Positions 10,134-17,043 of a DNA stretch of 37,201 nt are shown here, piece after piece. The notes beneath the pieces are model-generated. The model did not search any database. It saw only the letters and a program-made list of their open reading frames with translations, and was not told where the DNA came from. This DNA comes from an uncultured Fidelibacterota bacterium. Its GTDB lineage: Bacteria; Fidelibacterota; Marinisomatia; Marinisomatales; UBA1611. Where the stretch lies: positions 1-37,201 of the forward strand of contig CACKSF010000009.1 of assembly GCA_902602795.1 (NCBI GenBank). The letters are read 5' to 3'. The position numbers and the translations under genes were made by a program. Numbering within the stretch: position 1 is the stretch's first letter; each line of letters starts with the position of its first letter.

Positions 10134-10480
10134 TTCGATGGCTTTTTGTAATGGTAAATTAAAGATGCATTGTTAATATAATTGGACTCTGATCTCCTCT
10201 TTCTTTAATAATGGCTCTATACCGACTTTCACTTTTATTACTTATATTTTGGTATCGGAAATATTGTAAGATTTAATGTTTATTTTTTACGTTATTTTGC
10301 GTCTAGTATAATAATCTTTATAATAGAAAAATTGTTGTTTTTATTAAGATGACACCAAAAAAATAAATAATGATAAAAAAATATTTTTACAAAGAAGAAA
10401 GCTTTAAAAAACCAAAAAAGGGGATAGAAACATAATATCGATAAAGTTGTTATCGGTTATTATCGTTCTGCAAAATAACT
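10134..10480. other. Intergenic region upstream of miaB
   Basis: About 350 bases with no credible gene. The only structure I can point to is the palindrome at 10432-10463, listed separately. A 21-codon ORF at 10370-10435 has no support. No tRNA fold is visible. Confidence 0.4.
10432..10463. promoter_or_regulatory. Palindrome just upstream of miaB
   Basis: CGATAA (10439-10444) and TTATCG (10450-10455) form a perfect inverted repeat around AGTTG. Outer arms ATAAT (10432-10436) and ATTAT (10459-10463) extend it with small bulges. It ends 17 bases before the miaB ATG, so it could be an operator or an mRNA hairpin in the leader. No known binding site is recognised. Confidence 0.3.
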
Positions 10481-11866
10481 ATGAGTGAAGTTTTAACCCT
10501 TGAAAAACAACTCCTCACCAATCAAAAAGAGGTTAAAAAAACACCAGTAAAGAAATTCTATATAGAGACCCTTGGATGCCAAATGAACGTAGCTGATTCT
10601 GAATTAATTATTGCAATGCTTGTTGACAAAGGATTTATAAAATCTGATAACCCACAAAATTCTGATTTAATTTTTATAAATACTTGCTCTATTCGAGAAA
10701 GAGCAGAGGAAAAGGTTCATTCCCAACTTGGAAGATGGGCTAAAATAAAAAAAAATAAGCCAGAAGTAATTATTGGTGTTTTAGGATGCATGGCGCAAAA
10801 TTTAAAGCAAGATATACTTGAGAATAGGCCTTTTGTGGATATTATTCTTGGACCAGACTCTTACAGAAAACTTCCAGAAATAATAAATAGATCAATGTAT
10901 GATCAACAAAGTATCGTTGATACTAAGCTTTCTAGATATGAGGTTTACGATGGACTATTTCCAAAAAGAAAGGATGGGGTAAATGCGTGGATTTCGATAA
11001 TGAGAGGGTGCGATAAATTTTGCACATTCTGTATTGTACCTTTTACTCGGGGGAGAGAAAGAAGTCGAAACATAGATAGCATAGTAAAGGAAGCAGAATA
11101 CGCTGTAAAGAGTGGTTACAGGGAGCTAACGCTTCTAGGTCAAAATGTTAATTCTTTTAGATATGGTGATTTTATGTTCCATGATCTTCTTGAAATTGTA
11201 TCTCAAATATCTGGTGTTGATAGGATAAGATATACTTCTCCGCATCCTCAAGATATTAGTGATGAGCTTTTAGCAGTAATGCGAAAAAATGACAACATCT
11301 GTAACTATATTCATTTGCCTCTGCAATCAGGAAGTGATAAAATTTTAAAAAGAATGCATCGATCTTATTTAAAAGAAGACTTTTTATCTTTAGCAAAAAA
11401 AATTAGGCAGATACTTCCAGGCGTTGGAATATCTACTGATATAATTGTTGGTTTTCCTGGAGAAACCGAAGAAGATTTTTTAGAAACGATTAGTGTAATG
11501 GAAGATGTTAAATTTGATAGTGCGTTTAATTTTAAATATTCACCTAGGGTAGGAACAAAAGCTTCTGAATATGAAGATCAAATATTAGAAACAACTAAAC
11601 AAAAACGTTTAGAAAAAGTAATTAATCTTCAAAAAGAGCATTCAATCCAAAGAAATAAAAAATTGATAGGGACAACGCAAATAATTTTAGTTGAAAAACA
11701 ATCTAAAATGTCTTTAGATCATTGGGCTGGTAGGACTGATTCAAATAAATGGGTTATTTTTAGAAAAGGAAAAGTCAAATTAAATGAAATGGTAAAGGTT
11801 TTAATTATAGATTCTAAAGGTATTTCGTTGAAAGGAGAATTAGTAAGCGAGGAAAAATTGGCATAA
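10481..11866 (+). CDS. miaB: tRNA-2-methylthio-N6-dimethylallyladenosine synthase
   Basis: MiaB is a radical SAM methylthiotransferase that adds a methylthio group to i6A37 of tRNAs reading UNN codons. All parts are visible in 461 residues. The N-terminal UPF0004 domain has the auxiliary-cluster cysteines Cys33 (ETLGCQMN), Cys69 (NTCSIRERAEEK) and Cys103 (LGCMAQ). The radical SAM core carries Cys177, Cys181 and Cys184 (RGCDKFCTFCIVPFTRGRERS). The C-terminal TRAM domain runs from about 395. NTCSIRERAEEKV and RGRERSR favour MiaB over the related MtaB and RimO. An N-terminal extension of about 25 residues precedes the core. The last base of the stop codon is the first base of the LapA-like start codon (TAATG), so translation of the two is probably coupled. 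Confidence 0.95.
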   Translation: MSEVLTLEKQLLTNQKEVKKTPVKKFYIETLGCQMNVADSELIIAMLVDKGFIKSDNPQNSDLIFINTCSIRERAEEKVHSQLGRWAKIKKNKPEVIIGVLGCMAQNLKQDILENRPFVDIILGPDSYRKLPEIINRSMYDQQSIVDTKLSRYEVYDGLFPKRKDGVNAWISIMRGCDKFCTFCIVPFTRGRERSRNIDSIVKEAEYAVKSGYRELTLLGQNVNSFRYGDFMFHDLLEIVSQISGVDRIRYTSPHPQDISDELLAVMRKNDNICNYIHLPLQSGSDKILKRMHRSYLKEDFLSLAKKIRQILPGVGISTDIIVGFPGETEEDFLETISVMEDVKFDSAFNFKYSPRVGTKASEYEDQILETTKQKRLEKVINLQKEHSIQRNKKLIGTTQIILVEKQSKMSLDHWAGRTDSNKWVIFRKGKVKLNEMVKVLIIDSKGISLKGELVSEEKLA

Positions 11867-12180
11867 TGAAATTGCTCAAGACATTCTTTTTAATTATAAT
11901 AATTTTATTTTTGATTTACTTTTTGAGTATGAATAATGCTAAAGTGGATATTGATTTACTTTTTAAGAAATTTAATCAAGTATCAATTTCTATGGTAATT
12001 TTTGGTGCTTTGTCACTAGGTGTACTATTTGGATATATAATAGCGGTATTCTCGATCTTATCTGTCAGAGCTCAGAATAGAAACTTACAGAATAAAATAA
12101 AAAGTTTAACAGACGAATTAAATGATCTTCGAAATGTAGCTATAAACGAGACTGTTTATGAAGATGATGGAATAAATTGA
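11866..12180 (+). CDS. lapA: LapA-domain (DUF1049) inner-membrane protein
   Basis: This 104-residue protein has two membrane segments (about 4-21 and 40-62) separated by a short loop with NNAKVDIDLLF, then a cytosolic coiled coil (about 66-95). That is the layout of the LapA/YciS family. In E. coli LapA sits with LapB and takes part in controlling LPS synthesis through FtsH and LpxC. The next gene here is LapB-like, which supports the assignment beyond the loose sequence similarity. It overlaps miaB by one base; 49 bases separate it from the LapB-like start. Confidence 0.75.
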   Translation: MKLLKTFFLIIIILFLIYFLSMNNAKVDIDLLFKKFNQVSISMVIFGALSLGVLFGYIIAVFSILSVRAQNRNLQNKIKSLTDELNDLRNVAINETVYEDDGIN

Positions 12181-12219
12181 ACTATGTTATTTTCATCGAT
12201 AGATTTATTAATTTTCTTC

Positions 12220-12224
12220 AGGAG
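12220..12224 (+). promoter_or_regulatory. Shine-Dalgarno that decides an ATT start
   Basis: AGGAG lies five bases upstream of an in-frame ATT at 12230. No ATG, GTG or TTG exists in this frame between the upstream stop (TAA, 12209-12211) and TTG 12389, while the LapB-like similarity begins well before 12389. This site therefore points to ATT as the real initiation codon. Confidence 0.6.
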
Positions 12225-12229
12225 TTGTC

Positions 12230-13231
12230 ATTTTTCAATTTTTTTCTTTATTTAAATCTAAAAAGACTCCAAAGGTCGAAACTTTATTTTCGGATGCTCT
12301 AAATGCACTTTTAAATGGAGACAACACTAGAGCTATTTCCCTCCTTCAGCAGGTTGTCAAGAAAGATACAAACCATGTCAGAGCATATTTGCAACTAGGC
12401 AACATATTAAGGGAAGAGAATACTGACCAAGCTATAAAAATTCACCAGTCATTAACAGTAAGACCAAACCTTAGTGCAGATCAAAGGGTCCAAATCCATA
12501 AAGCATTGGCTAAAGATTACATAGAAATAGGTTATATAAAAAAAGCAATGGAGGAAGCCAAAAAAATACTCCTTATTGAAAAACGTAATTTGTGGTCACT
12601 AAAATTTTTGATAAAAACTTCTGAAGAAAATCAAGATTGGGAAGAAGCTGCTATTTGGAGTAAACATTTACAAAAAGTAAGTGGAAAAAAAGAAGTAAAT
12701 GATTTATCTAGATTTGATATTTATAAAGGACTTGATTGTATGATAAATGGTAAGATTGAAGAAGCAAAGTCGTTTTTTAAAATAGCTATCAAAAAATCGC
12801 CTGATAACAGTCAAGCATATAAATACTTGGGTGACCTGTATGAGAAAAATAGAGATTTAGTAAAAGCATTGGAAAATTGGCAAACTTATGCTACCAGGGA
12901 TGAGAAATCTGGTATTGATGTGTACCATAAAATAGAGTCTGCTTTATTTGACCTTGGACGCTATAGTGAAGTAGAAAAATTTTATCAAAAGTTAATTTCA
13001 TTAGATAAGTTTAATTTGGAGGCCATAATAAAACTTGCAAATGTCCTTGAAGAAAAAGGCGAAATAAGTACAGCTTTGAGTTTAGTTGAAAATTTATCTG
13101 ATAAGAACAATAATGATATTAGAATTGATTTAATGAGGCTAAAATTATCAATACCAACCGCAACTCCAATTGAACTTGGACATCAAATAGATGCTATAAT
13201 TGATAAAAGATCAAAAAATAATAATGATTAA
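12230..13231 (+). CDS. lapB: LapB-like TPR protein with apparent ATT start
   Basis: From ATT 12230 the product is 333 residues. It begins FQFFSLFKSKKTP after the initiator and then consists of tetratricopeptide repeats. The segment LFSDALNALLNGDNTRAISL, then AYLQLGNILRE and QAIKIHQSL, aligns closely with E. coli LapB (YciM), which has LGNLFRSRG and RAIRIHQTL. LapB recruits LpxC to FtsH and so limits lipid A synthesis. Two differences are seen. The N-terminus is a short amphipathic stub rather than a clear membrane helix. The C-terminus ends in a Lys/Asn-rich tail without the rubredoxin-type cysteine pairs of LapB. A start at TTG 12389 would remove the first repeat and the conserved region. 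It follows lapA directly, as in E. coli, and overlaps the next gene by eight bases. Confidence 0.75.
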   Translation: MFQFFSLFKSKKTPKVETLFSDALNALLNGDNTRAISLLQQVVKKDTNHVRAYLQLGNILREENTDQAIKIHQSLTVRPNLSADQRVQIHKALAKDYIEIGYIKKAMEEAKKILLIEKRNLWSLKFLIKTSEENQDWEEAAIWSKHLQKVSGKKEVNDLSRFDIYKGLDCMINGKIEEAKSFFKIAIKKSPDNSQAYKYLGDLYEKNRDLVKALENWQTYATRDEKSGIDVYHKIESALFDLGRYSEVEKFYQKLISLDKFNLEAIIKLANVLEEKGEISTALSLVENLSDKNNNDIRIDLMRLKLSIPTATPIELGHQIDAIIDKRSKNNND

Positions 13232-14000
13232 ATTTTTAATTTTTATTTTCCCAATTTTTATTTTGTGTCAAAATATTGATATGTATATATCCCTAATTGA
13301 TGAAGGGCAGGAGAACTCTGTAAAAGAAAAATTACCTGAATTAATTTCTAAATATCCGAACAGTGCTGGTGTTATTTACCTACAGGCACTCTTAACTAAG
13401 GATGGTATAAAATCTTTAGATCTATATAAATTAATAATTGAAAAATTTCCTAGATCAAGTTTTTCTGATGATGCATCTGTTAAATTGGGTGAATATTTTT
13501 ATGCAAGGGGACTCTACTCTCAAGCATGTAGAAGTTTATCGCAGTTTCCTAGAAAACATCCTCGCTATCATGAAATGCAAAGAGTAATAGATTTATTGGT
13601 GAGTTCTTTCCAAGCTGTTGGTCAAAATGATTCTGCTCAATATTATCTTAGCATATATCAAGGTATGTTTCCATATTTAGATGTAGAAAAATATGGCATT
13701 AATACTAATGATGTAAATTTACCTAGAACTCAGAAAGAGCAACATAGTAATAAACGATCTCCTTATGTAATCCAGATAGGTGCATTCAGTAGCCTAAAGA
13801 ATGCAAATAGATTGAAATTACAGGCAAATCAAATAGGTCATGAAGTGGAAATAATAAAAGTGGAAACTAAAGATAGAACTTTAAATGCTGTAAGGGTTGT
13901 AAGATATAATTCTAAGACCGCTGCGGAAAAAGTTGGACAGAATATTAAAAGAAAATTAGGTGTAGATTACAGAGTATTGTATCGTCCAATAAATGGTTAA
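13224..14000 (+). CDS. Secreted SPOR-domain protein with helical repeats
   Basis: Starting at ATG 13224, the 258-residue protein opens with a signal peptide (MIKFLIFIFPIFILCQ), which is why this ATG is preferred to TTG 13200. The middle (about 20-160) has TPR-like helices reminiscent of the YbgF/outer-membrane assembly type: LITKYPNSAG-like patterns such as ELISKYPNSAGVIYLQALL and IEKFPRSSFSDDA. A SPOR domain follows at about 180-257 (YVIQIGAFSSLKNANRL). SPOR domains bind glycan strands stripped of stem peptides, so the protein probably sits in the periplasm at division or remodelling sites. The start overlaps the LapB-like stop by eight bases, giving a miaB-lapA-lapB-SPOR unit. The exact role is unknown. 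Confidence 0.8.
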   Translation: MIKFLIFIFPIFILCQNIDMYISLIDEGQENSVKEKLPELISKYPNSAGVIYLQALLTKDGIKSLDLYKLIIEKFPRSSFSDDASVKLGEYFYARGLYSQACRSLSQFPRKHPRYHEMQRVIDLLVSSFQAVGQNDSAQYYLSIYQGMFPYLDVEKYGINTNDVNLPRTQKEQHSNKRSPYVIQIGAFSSLKNANRLKLQANQIGHEVEIIKVETKDRTLNAVRVVRYNSKTAAEKVGQNIKRKLGVDYRVLYRPING

Positions 14001-14006
14001 ATATTT

Positions 14007-14099
14007 GGGAATGATTGAGTTGCTGGTGCTCTCCGCGGCCTTCAAAGCCGTTGTCTGTAATTTATTTACAGAGCTGGGTTCGATTCCCAGGCGTTCCCG
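14007..14099 (+). tRNA. selC: tRNA-Sec (anticodon TCA)
   Basis: The 93-base gene folds as a selenocysteine tRNA. The 5' GGGAATGA faces 3' GCGTTCCC; seven pairs form and the eighth is A-G. The anticodon arm is GCGGC-CTTCAAA-GCCGT with anticodon TCA at 14042-14044. A long variable arm follows, with stem TCTGTAA (14054-14060) and TTACAGA (14066-14072). The T arm is perfect: CTGGG-TTCGATT-CCCAG (14074-14090). The discriminator base is G, as tRNA-Sec requires, and CCA is not encoded. The D arm is the least certain part; I see GAGT/GCTC. It inserts Sec at UGA codons with SelA/SelB/SelD, none of which are in this window. It starts six bases after the SPOR gene. Confidence 0.9.
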
Positions 14100-14200
14100 C
14101 GAAAATTGAATTAATTAATTATTAATATTCATAAAGATCTTAAAATAACAAAGTTGATTTCATAACTTTTAAAGCTAGTCTATTGTAAAATAAAAAAGTA

Positions 14201-15211
14201 ATGTATTCTAAATATATAAAAGATAAAAATATTTTAGTTACAGGTGGTACTGGAACCTTTGGAAAAAAGTTTATTGAAACCATTTTAAAAAATTATAGAC
14301 CGAATAAAGTTGTAGTTTATAGTAGAGATGAATTAAAACAGTTCGAAATGCAACAATTGTATCCCGATGATGGTATTTGTCCTATCCGTTATTTCATTGG
14401 GGACGTAAGGGATCTTCCTCGCCTGAGGATGGCTATGTCAAGAATTGACATTGTTGTCCATGCAGCTGCCCTTAAACAAGTTCCCGCTGCTGAATATAAT
14501 CCATTTGAAGCAATTAAAACTAACATTATCGGCGCACAAAATGTTATTGATGCAGCAATTGAAAATAACGTAAAGAAGGTGATAGCTCTAAGTACAGATA
14601 AAGCAGCAGCTCCAATAAATTTATATGGTGCCACAAAGCTTGCATCAGATAAACTATTTGTTGCTGCTAATAACTATATAGGTACTAAAAACATTAAATT
14701 TTCTGTTGTTAGATACGGAAATGTTATGGGTAGTCGTGGTTCTGTGATTCCTATCTTTTTAGATAAAAAAGATTCAGGTGAAATACCCATTACTGATGCT
14801 AGAATGACTAGATTTAATATAACGTTAGAAGAGGGTATAAATTTTGTTTTAAAGTGCATTAGTCGGATGTGGGGGGGAGAGCTATTTGTTCCAAAAATAC
14901 CATCTTATAGAATACTTGATCTCGCGAAGGCTATTGCCCCTGATGCAGAGATAAAAATTATTGGGGTAAGGCCAGGTGAAAAAATACATGAAGAAATGAT
15001 AACGAAGACAGATGCGTTGAATACGATTGAATTTAAAAATTATTATGTGATACTTCCTTCGAGTCGATTGTGGGATGTGGAGCAATTTAGATTAAGTAGT
15101 AATCAAGGTGAGGGGAGGTTTTGTGAAGATGAGTTTTTTTATGAAAGCGGTACAAATGATAGGTTCTTAACCTCAGATGAATTATCAAATCTTATTAGTA
15201 CAATTATTTGA
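14201..15211 (+). CDS. pseB: UDP-GlcNAc 4,6-dehydratase (inverting)
   Basis: PseB makes UDP-2-acetamido-2,6-dideoxy-beta-L-arabino-hexos-4-ulose, the first step toward pseudaminic acid. The 336-residue short-chain dehydrogenase has the NADP motif TGGTGTFG (14-21). Its catalytic residues Asp133, Lys134 (STDKAAAP) and Tyr142, Lys146 (LYGATKLASDK) match FlaA1 Asp132/Lys133/Tyr141 with an offset of one. SRDELKQFEM and HAAALKQVPAAEYNP are typical of the PseB branch rather than the membrane-bound PglF/WbpM proteins. It is the first gene of the sugar cluster, 100 bases after tRNA-Sec. It is followed by a 240-base gap before pseG in which I see no gene. Confidence 0.95.
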   Translation: MYSKYIKDKNILVTGGTGTFGKKFIETILKNYRPNKVVVYSRDELKQFEMQQLYPDDGICPIRYFIGDVRDLPRLRMAMSRIDIVVHAAALKQVPAAEYNPFEAIKTNIIGAQNVIDAAIENNVKKVIALSTDKAAAPINLYGATKLASDKLFVAANNYIGTKNIKFSVVRYGNVMGSRGSVIPIFLDKKDSGEIPITDARMTRFNITLEEGINFVLKCISRMWGGELFVPKIPSYRILDLAKAIAPDAEIKIIGVRPGEKIHEEMITKTDALNTIEFKNYYVILPSSRLWDVEQFRLSSNQGEGRFCEDEFFYESGTNDRFLTSDELSNLISTII

Positions 15212-15452
15212 TATCAAAAAAATTTGCTACTCATTAAAGTGGTAACTTTTTTATCTTTGTATTAAAATTGTTTATGCTCAATTATTTTTTGGCTTATTCA
15301 AAATATTTCCAGGATATATCCACATTTTTTTCATTGAAAAAATTGATAATATAAAGTCATATTCAACTAATATGTCTTTCTATTAGGAGATTATAAAGTT
15401 TTTGGAAGGTATTTAGTTTCAATTTGAATTAGATATTGAAAGGCTATATTGT

Positions 15453-16499
15453 ATGAAGATTATCTTTAGAGTAGACTCTTCAAAAAAAATTGGCAGTGGC
15501 CATTTAGTGAGATGTTTGTCAATTTCAGATTTATTAATTGATAAAGGTGCACAAGTTTTTTTTATATCGTGTTCCACTAAAGGCAATTTTAATAGCTTAA
15601 TTAAAAAAAAAGGTATTCCCTACAGAGTAATAAAAAATAAATTAGAAAAAGATCTAGACAATAGCGAAATTGATGACGCTAATGAAACTATAAAATTGAT
15701 AAAAGATCAAAGTTTAGATATGATAATTATTGATCATTACTCATTAGGTATTCGTTGGGAAAGAGCTTTAAAGCCATATACAAAAAAAATTTTTGTCATT
15801 GATGATCTTGCAAATAGGGAGCATGATTGTGATTTTTTATTAGATCAAAATTTTGTTCTAAATTATGATGATAGATACAGAAACAAAGTTCCAAAAAAAT
15901 GTAACCTTTTTCTTGGACCTAAGTACGCATTGCTCCAAAAAGATTACGATTCATTCCAAGTAAGAATAAGGACAAGAGTCAAAAGATTGTTAATTTTTTT
16001 CGGAGGGCATGATAATCAAAGTCTATCTTTAGTTATTTTAAAGTGTGTTTTAAAAATGAAATTACCTAATACCTATATTGACATTGTTATCTCTTCAGAG
16101 GATAATTCTGTTGATACGATGAAAAAAATTTCTAAAAATAATCCTAATATTTTTTTCCATCATAATTTACCAAGTTTATCTGCACTAATAAACAAGTCTG
16201 ATTTAGCAATTGGAGCTGGTGGCGTAAGTCTATTGGAAAGGTGTTTATTAGGCCTCCCTGCGATTGTTATTACAGTTTCTGACAATCAAATCGAAAGTTG
16301 TAAAGCTTTAAGCGAAGTTGGTGCGATAAAATTATTAGGACATTTTGATGAGTTTAGTGAGGACGTTTTTGTTTTAGCACTAAAAAAATTAATATCTAGC
16401 AAAAAAGAATTATCATTAATATCAAAAAATGCATATAATGTAATGAAAGAGTGGTCATATAATTCTATCTCAAAAAATATATTAAATGAATTTAGATAA
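15453..16499 (+). CDS. pseG: UDP-2,4-diacetamido-2,4,6-trideoxy-L-altropyranose hydrolase
   Basis: PseG removes UDP from the fully acetylated altrose intermediate to give the free hexose used by PseI. The 348-residue protein has a GT-B-like fold. The N-terminal FRVDSSKKIGSGHLVRCL places a His at position 17, the position I recall as the catalytic base in Campylobacter PseG. The middle has IIIDHYSLGIRWE and FVIDDLANREHDCD, followed by LGPKYALLQ. The C-terminal half carries the nucleotide-binding AIGAGGVSLLERCLLGLP. This set of motifs is diagnostic for PseG. Its last 14 bases overlap the PseH-like gene, so the pair is translationally linked. Confidence 0.93.
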   Translation: MKIIFRVDSSKKIGSGHLVRCLSISDLLIDKGAQVFFISCSTKGNFNSLIKKKGIPYRVIKNKLEKDLDNSEIDDANETIKLIKDQSLDMIIIDHYSLGIRWERALKPYTKKIFVIDDLANREHDCDFLLDQNFVLNYDDRYRNKVPKKCNLFLGPKYALLQKDYDSFQVRIRTRVKRLLIFFGGHDNQSLSLVILKCVLKMKLPNTYIDIVISSEDNSVDTMKKISKNNPNIFFHHNLPSLSALINKSDLAIGAGGVSLLERCLLGLPAIVITVSDNQIESCKALSEVGAIKLLGHFDEFSEDVFVLALKKLISSKKELSLISKNAYNVMKEWSYNSISKNILNEFR

Positions 16500-17043
16500 A
16501 ATAACAGAAAAGTACTTTTTAAATATAAAGCACAAATTAATTCAATCAAGAAAACTACCACATCCATTTCACTCAAAAAATGGCAGGGAATTAACATTTC
16601 AATGGATTGATTTATGCGAGCCCTCACTAATACTGGAGGTAAGAAACTCAAGAAAAGTTGTTCAGATGTCTAGCTCAAATAAGGAAGTATCAAAAAAAGA
16701 GCACAACTTTTTTATAAAAAATTATCTTAAAATACCAAGAATAGATTTAATAATTATTGATCAATTAACTAATAAATATGTTGGATCAGTAATTATAAAT
16801 TTTACTAAATATGGTTTGGAAATTGGTAAGTACATTGGGGATAAAAAATTTTTGGGTAAAGGAATAGCTTATTATGGCATGAATAGTTTTTTAAAATTTT
16901 TAAAGATCTATTTAAGTGGAAAAAAAATTGTTGCTAAGACGATGAAAAGCAATGTGGTAAACATTCACATAAATAAAAAATTAGGTTTCCTTAATATAAA
17001 AGCACTAGACGATAAATATTTTTTAATGAGTAGGAGATTGTGA
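16486..17043 (+). CDS. pseH: GNAT acetyltransferase, PseH-like
   Basis: The 185-residue protein reads as a GNAT N-acetyltransferase. It has strands with LTFQWIDLCEPSLILEVRN, YVGSVIINFTKYGLEIGKYI, the acetyl-CoA pyrophosphate-binding stretch KKFLGKGIAYYGMNSFLKF, and MKSNVVNIHINKKLGFLNI near the C-terminus. PseH adds the acetyl group at N4 of the amino-altrose made by PseC. It sits where PseH is expected, between pseG and the rest of the pathway, and it is the only free acetyltransferase in the cluster. Sequence alone would support only GNAT family; the name rests on context. The start overlaps pseG, and its TGA overlaps the next ATG (TGATG). Confidence 0.82.
   Translation: MNLDKITEKYFLNIKHKLIQSRKLPHPFHSKNGRELTFQWIDLCEPSLILEVRNSRKVVQMSSSNKEVSKKEHNFFIKNYLKIPRIDLIIIDQLTNKYVGSVIINFTKYGLEIGKYIGDKKFLGKGIAYYGMNSFLKFLKIYLSGKKIVAKTMKSNVVNIHINKKLGFLNIKALDDKYFLMSRRL
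17032..17036 (+). promoter_or_regulatory. Shine-Dalgarno for the asparagine-synthase-like gene
   Basis: AGGAG lies six bases before ATG 17043. It supports that ATG over the GTG three bases upstream and makes Cys2 the N-terminal residue after Met removal, as this enzyme class needs. Confidence 0.6.

Noticed and set aside
10370-10435. A 21-codon Lys-rich ORF upstream of miaB
   Set aside because: Composition follows the local A-rich DNA and nothing else supports translation.
12184-12255. A 23-codon ORF starting at ATG 12184 in front of the LapB-like gene
   Set aside because: It has no ribosome site or recognisable product and lies in another frame over the AGGAG/ATT start; chance is more likely.
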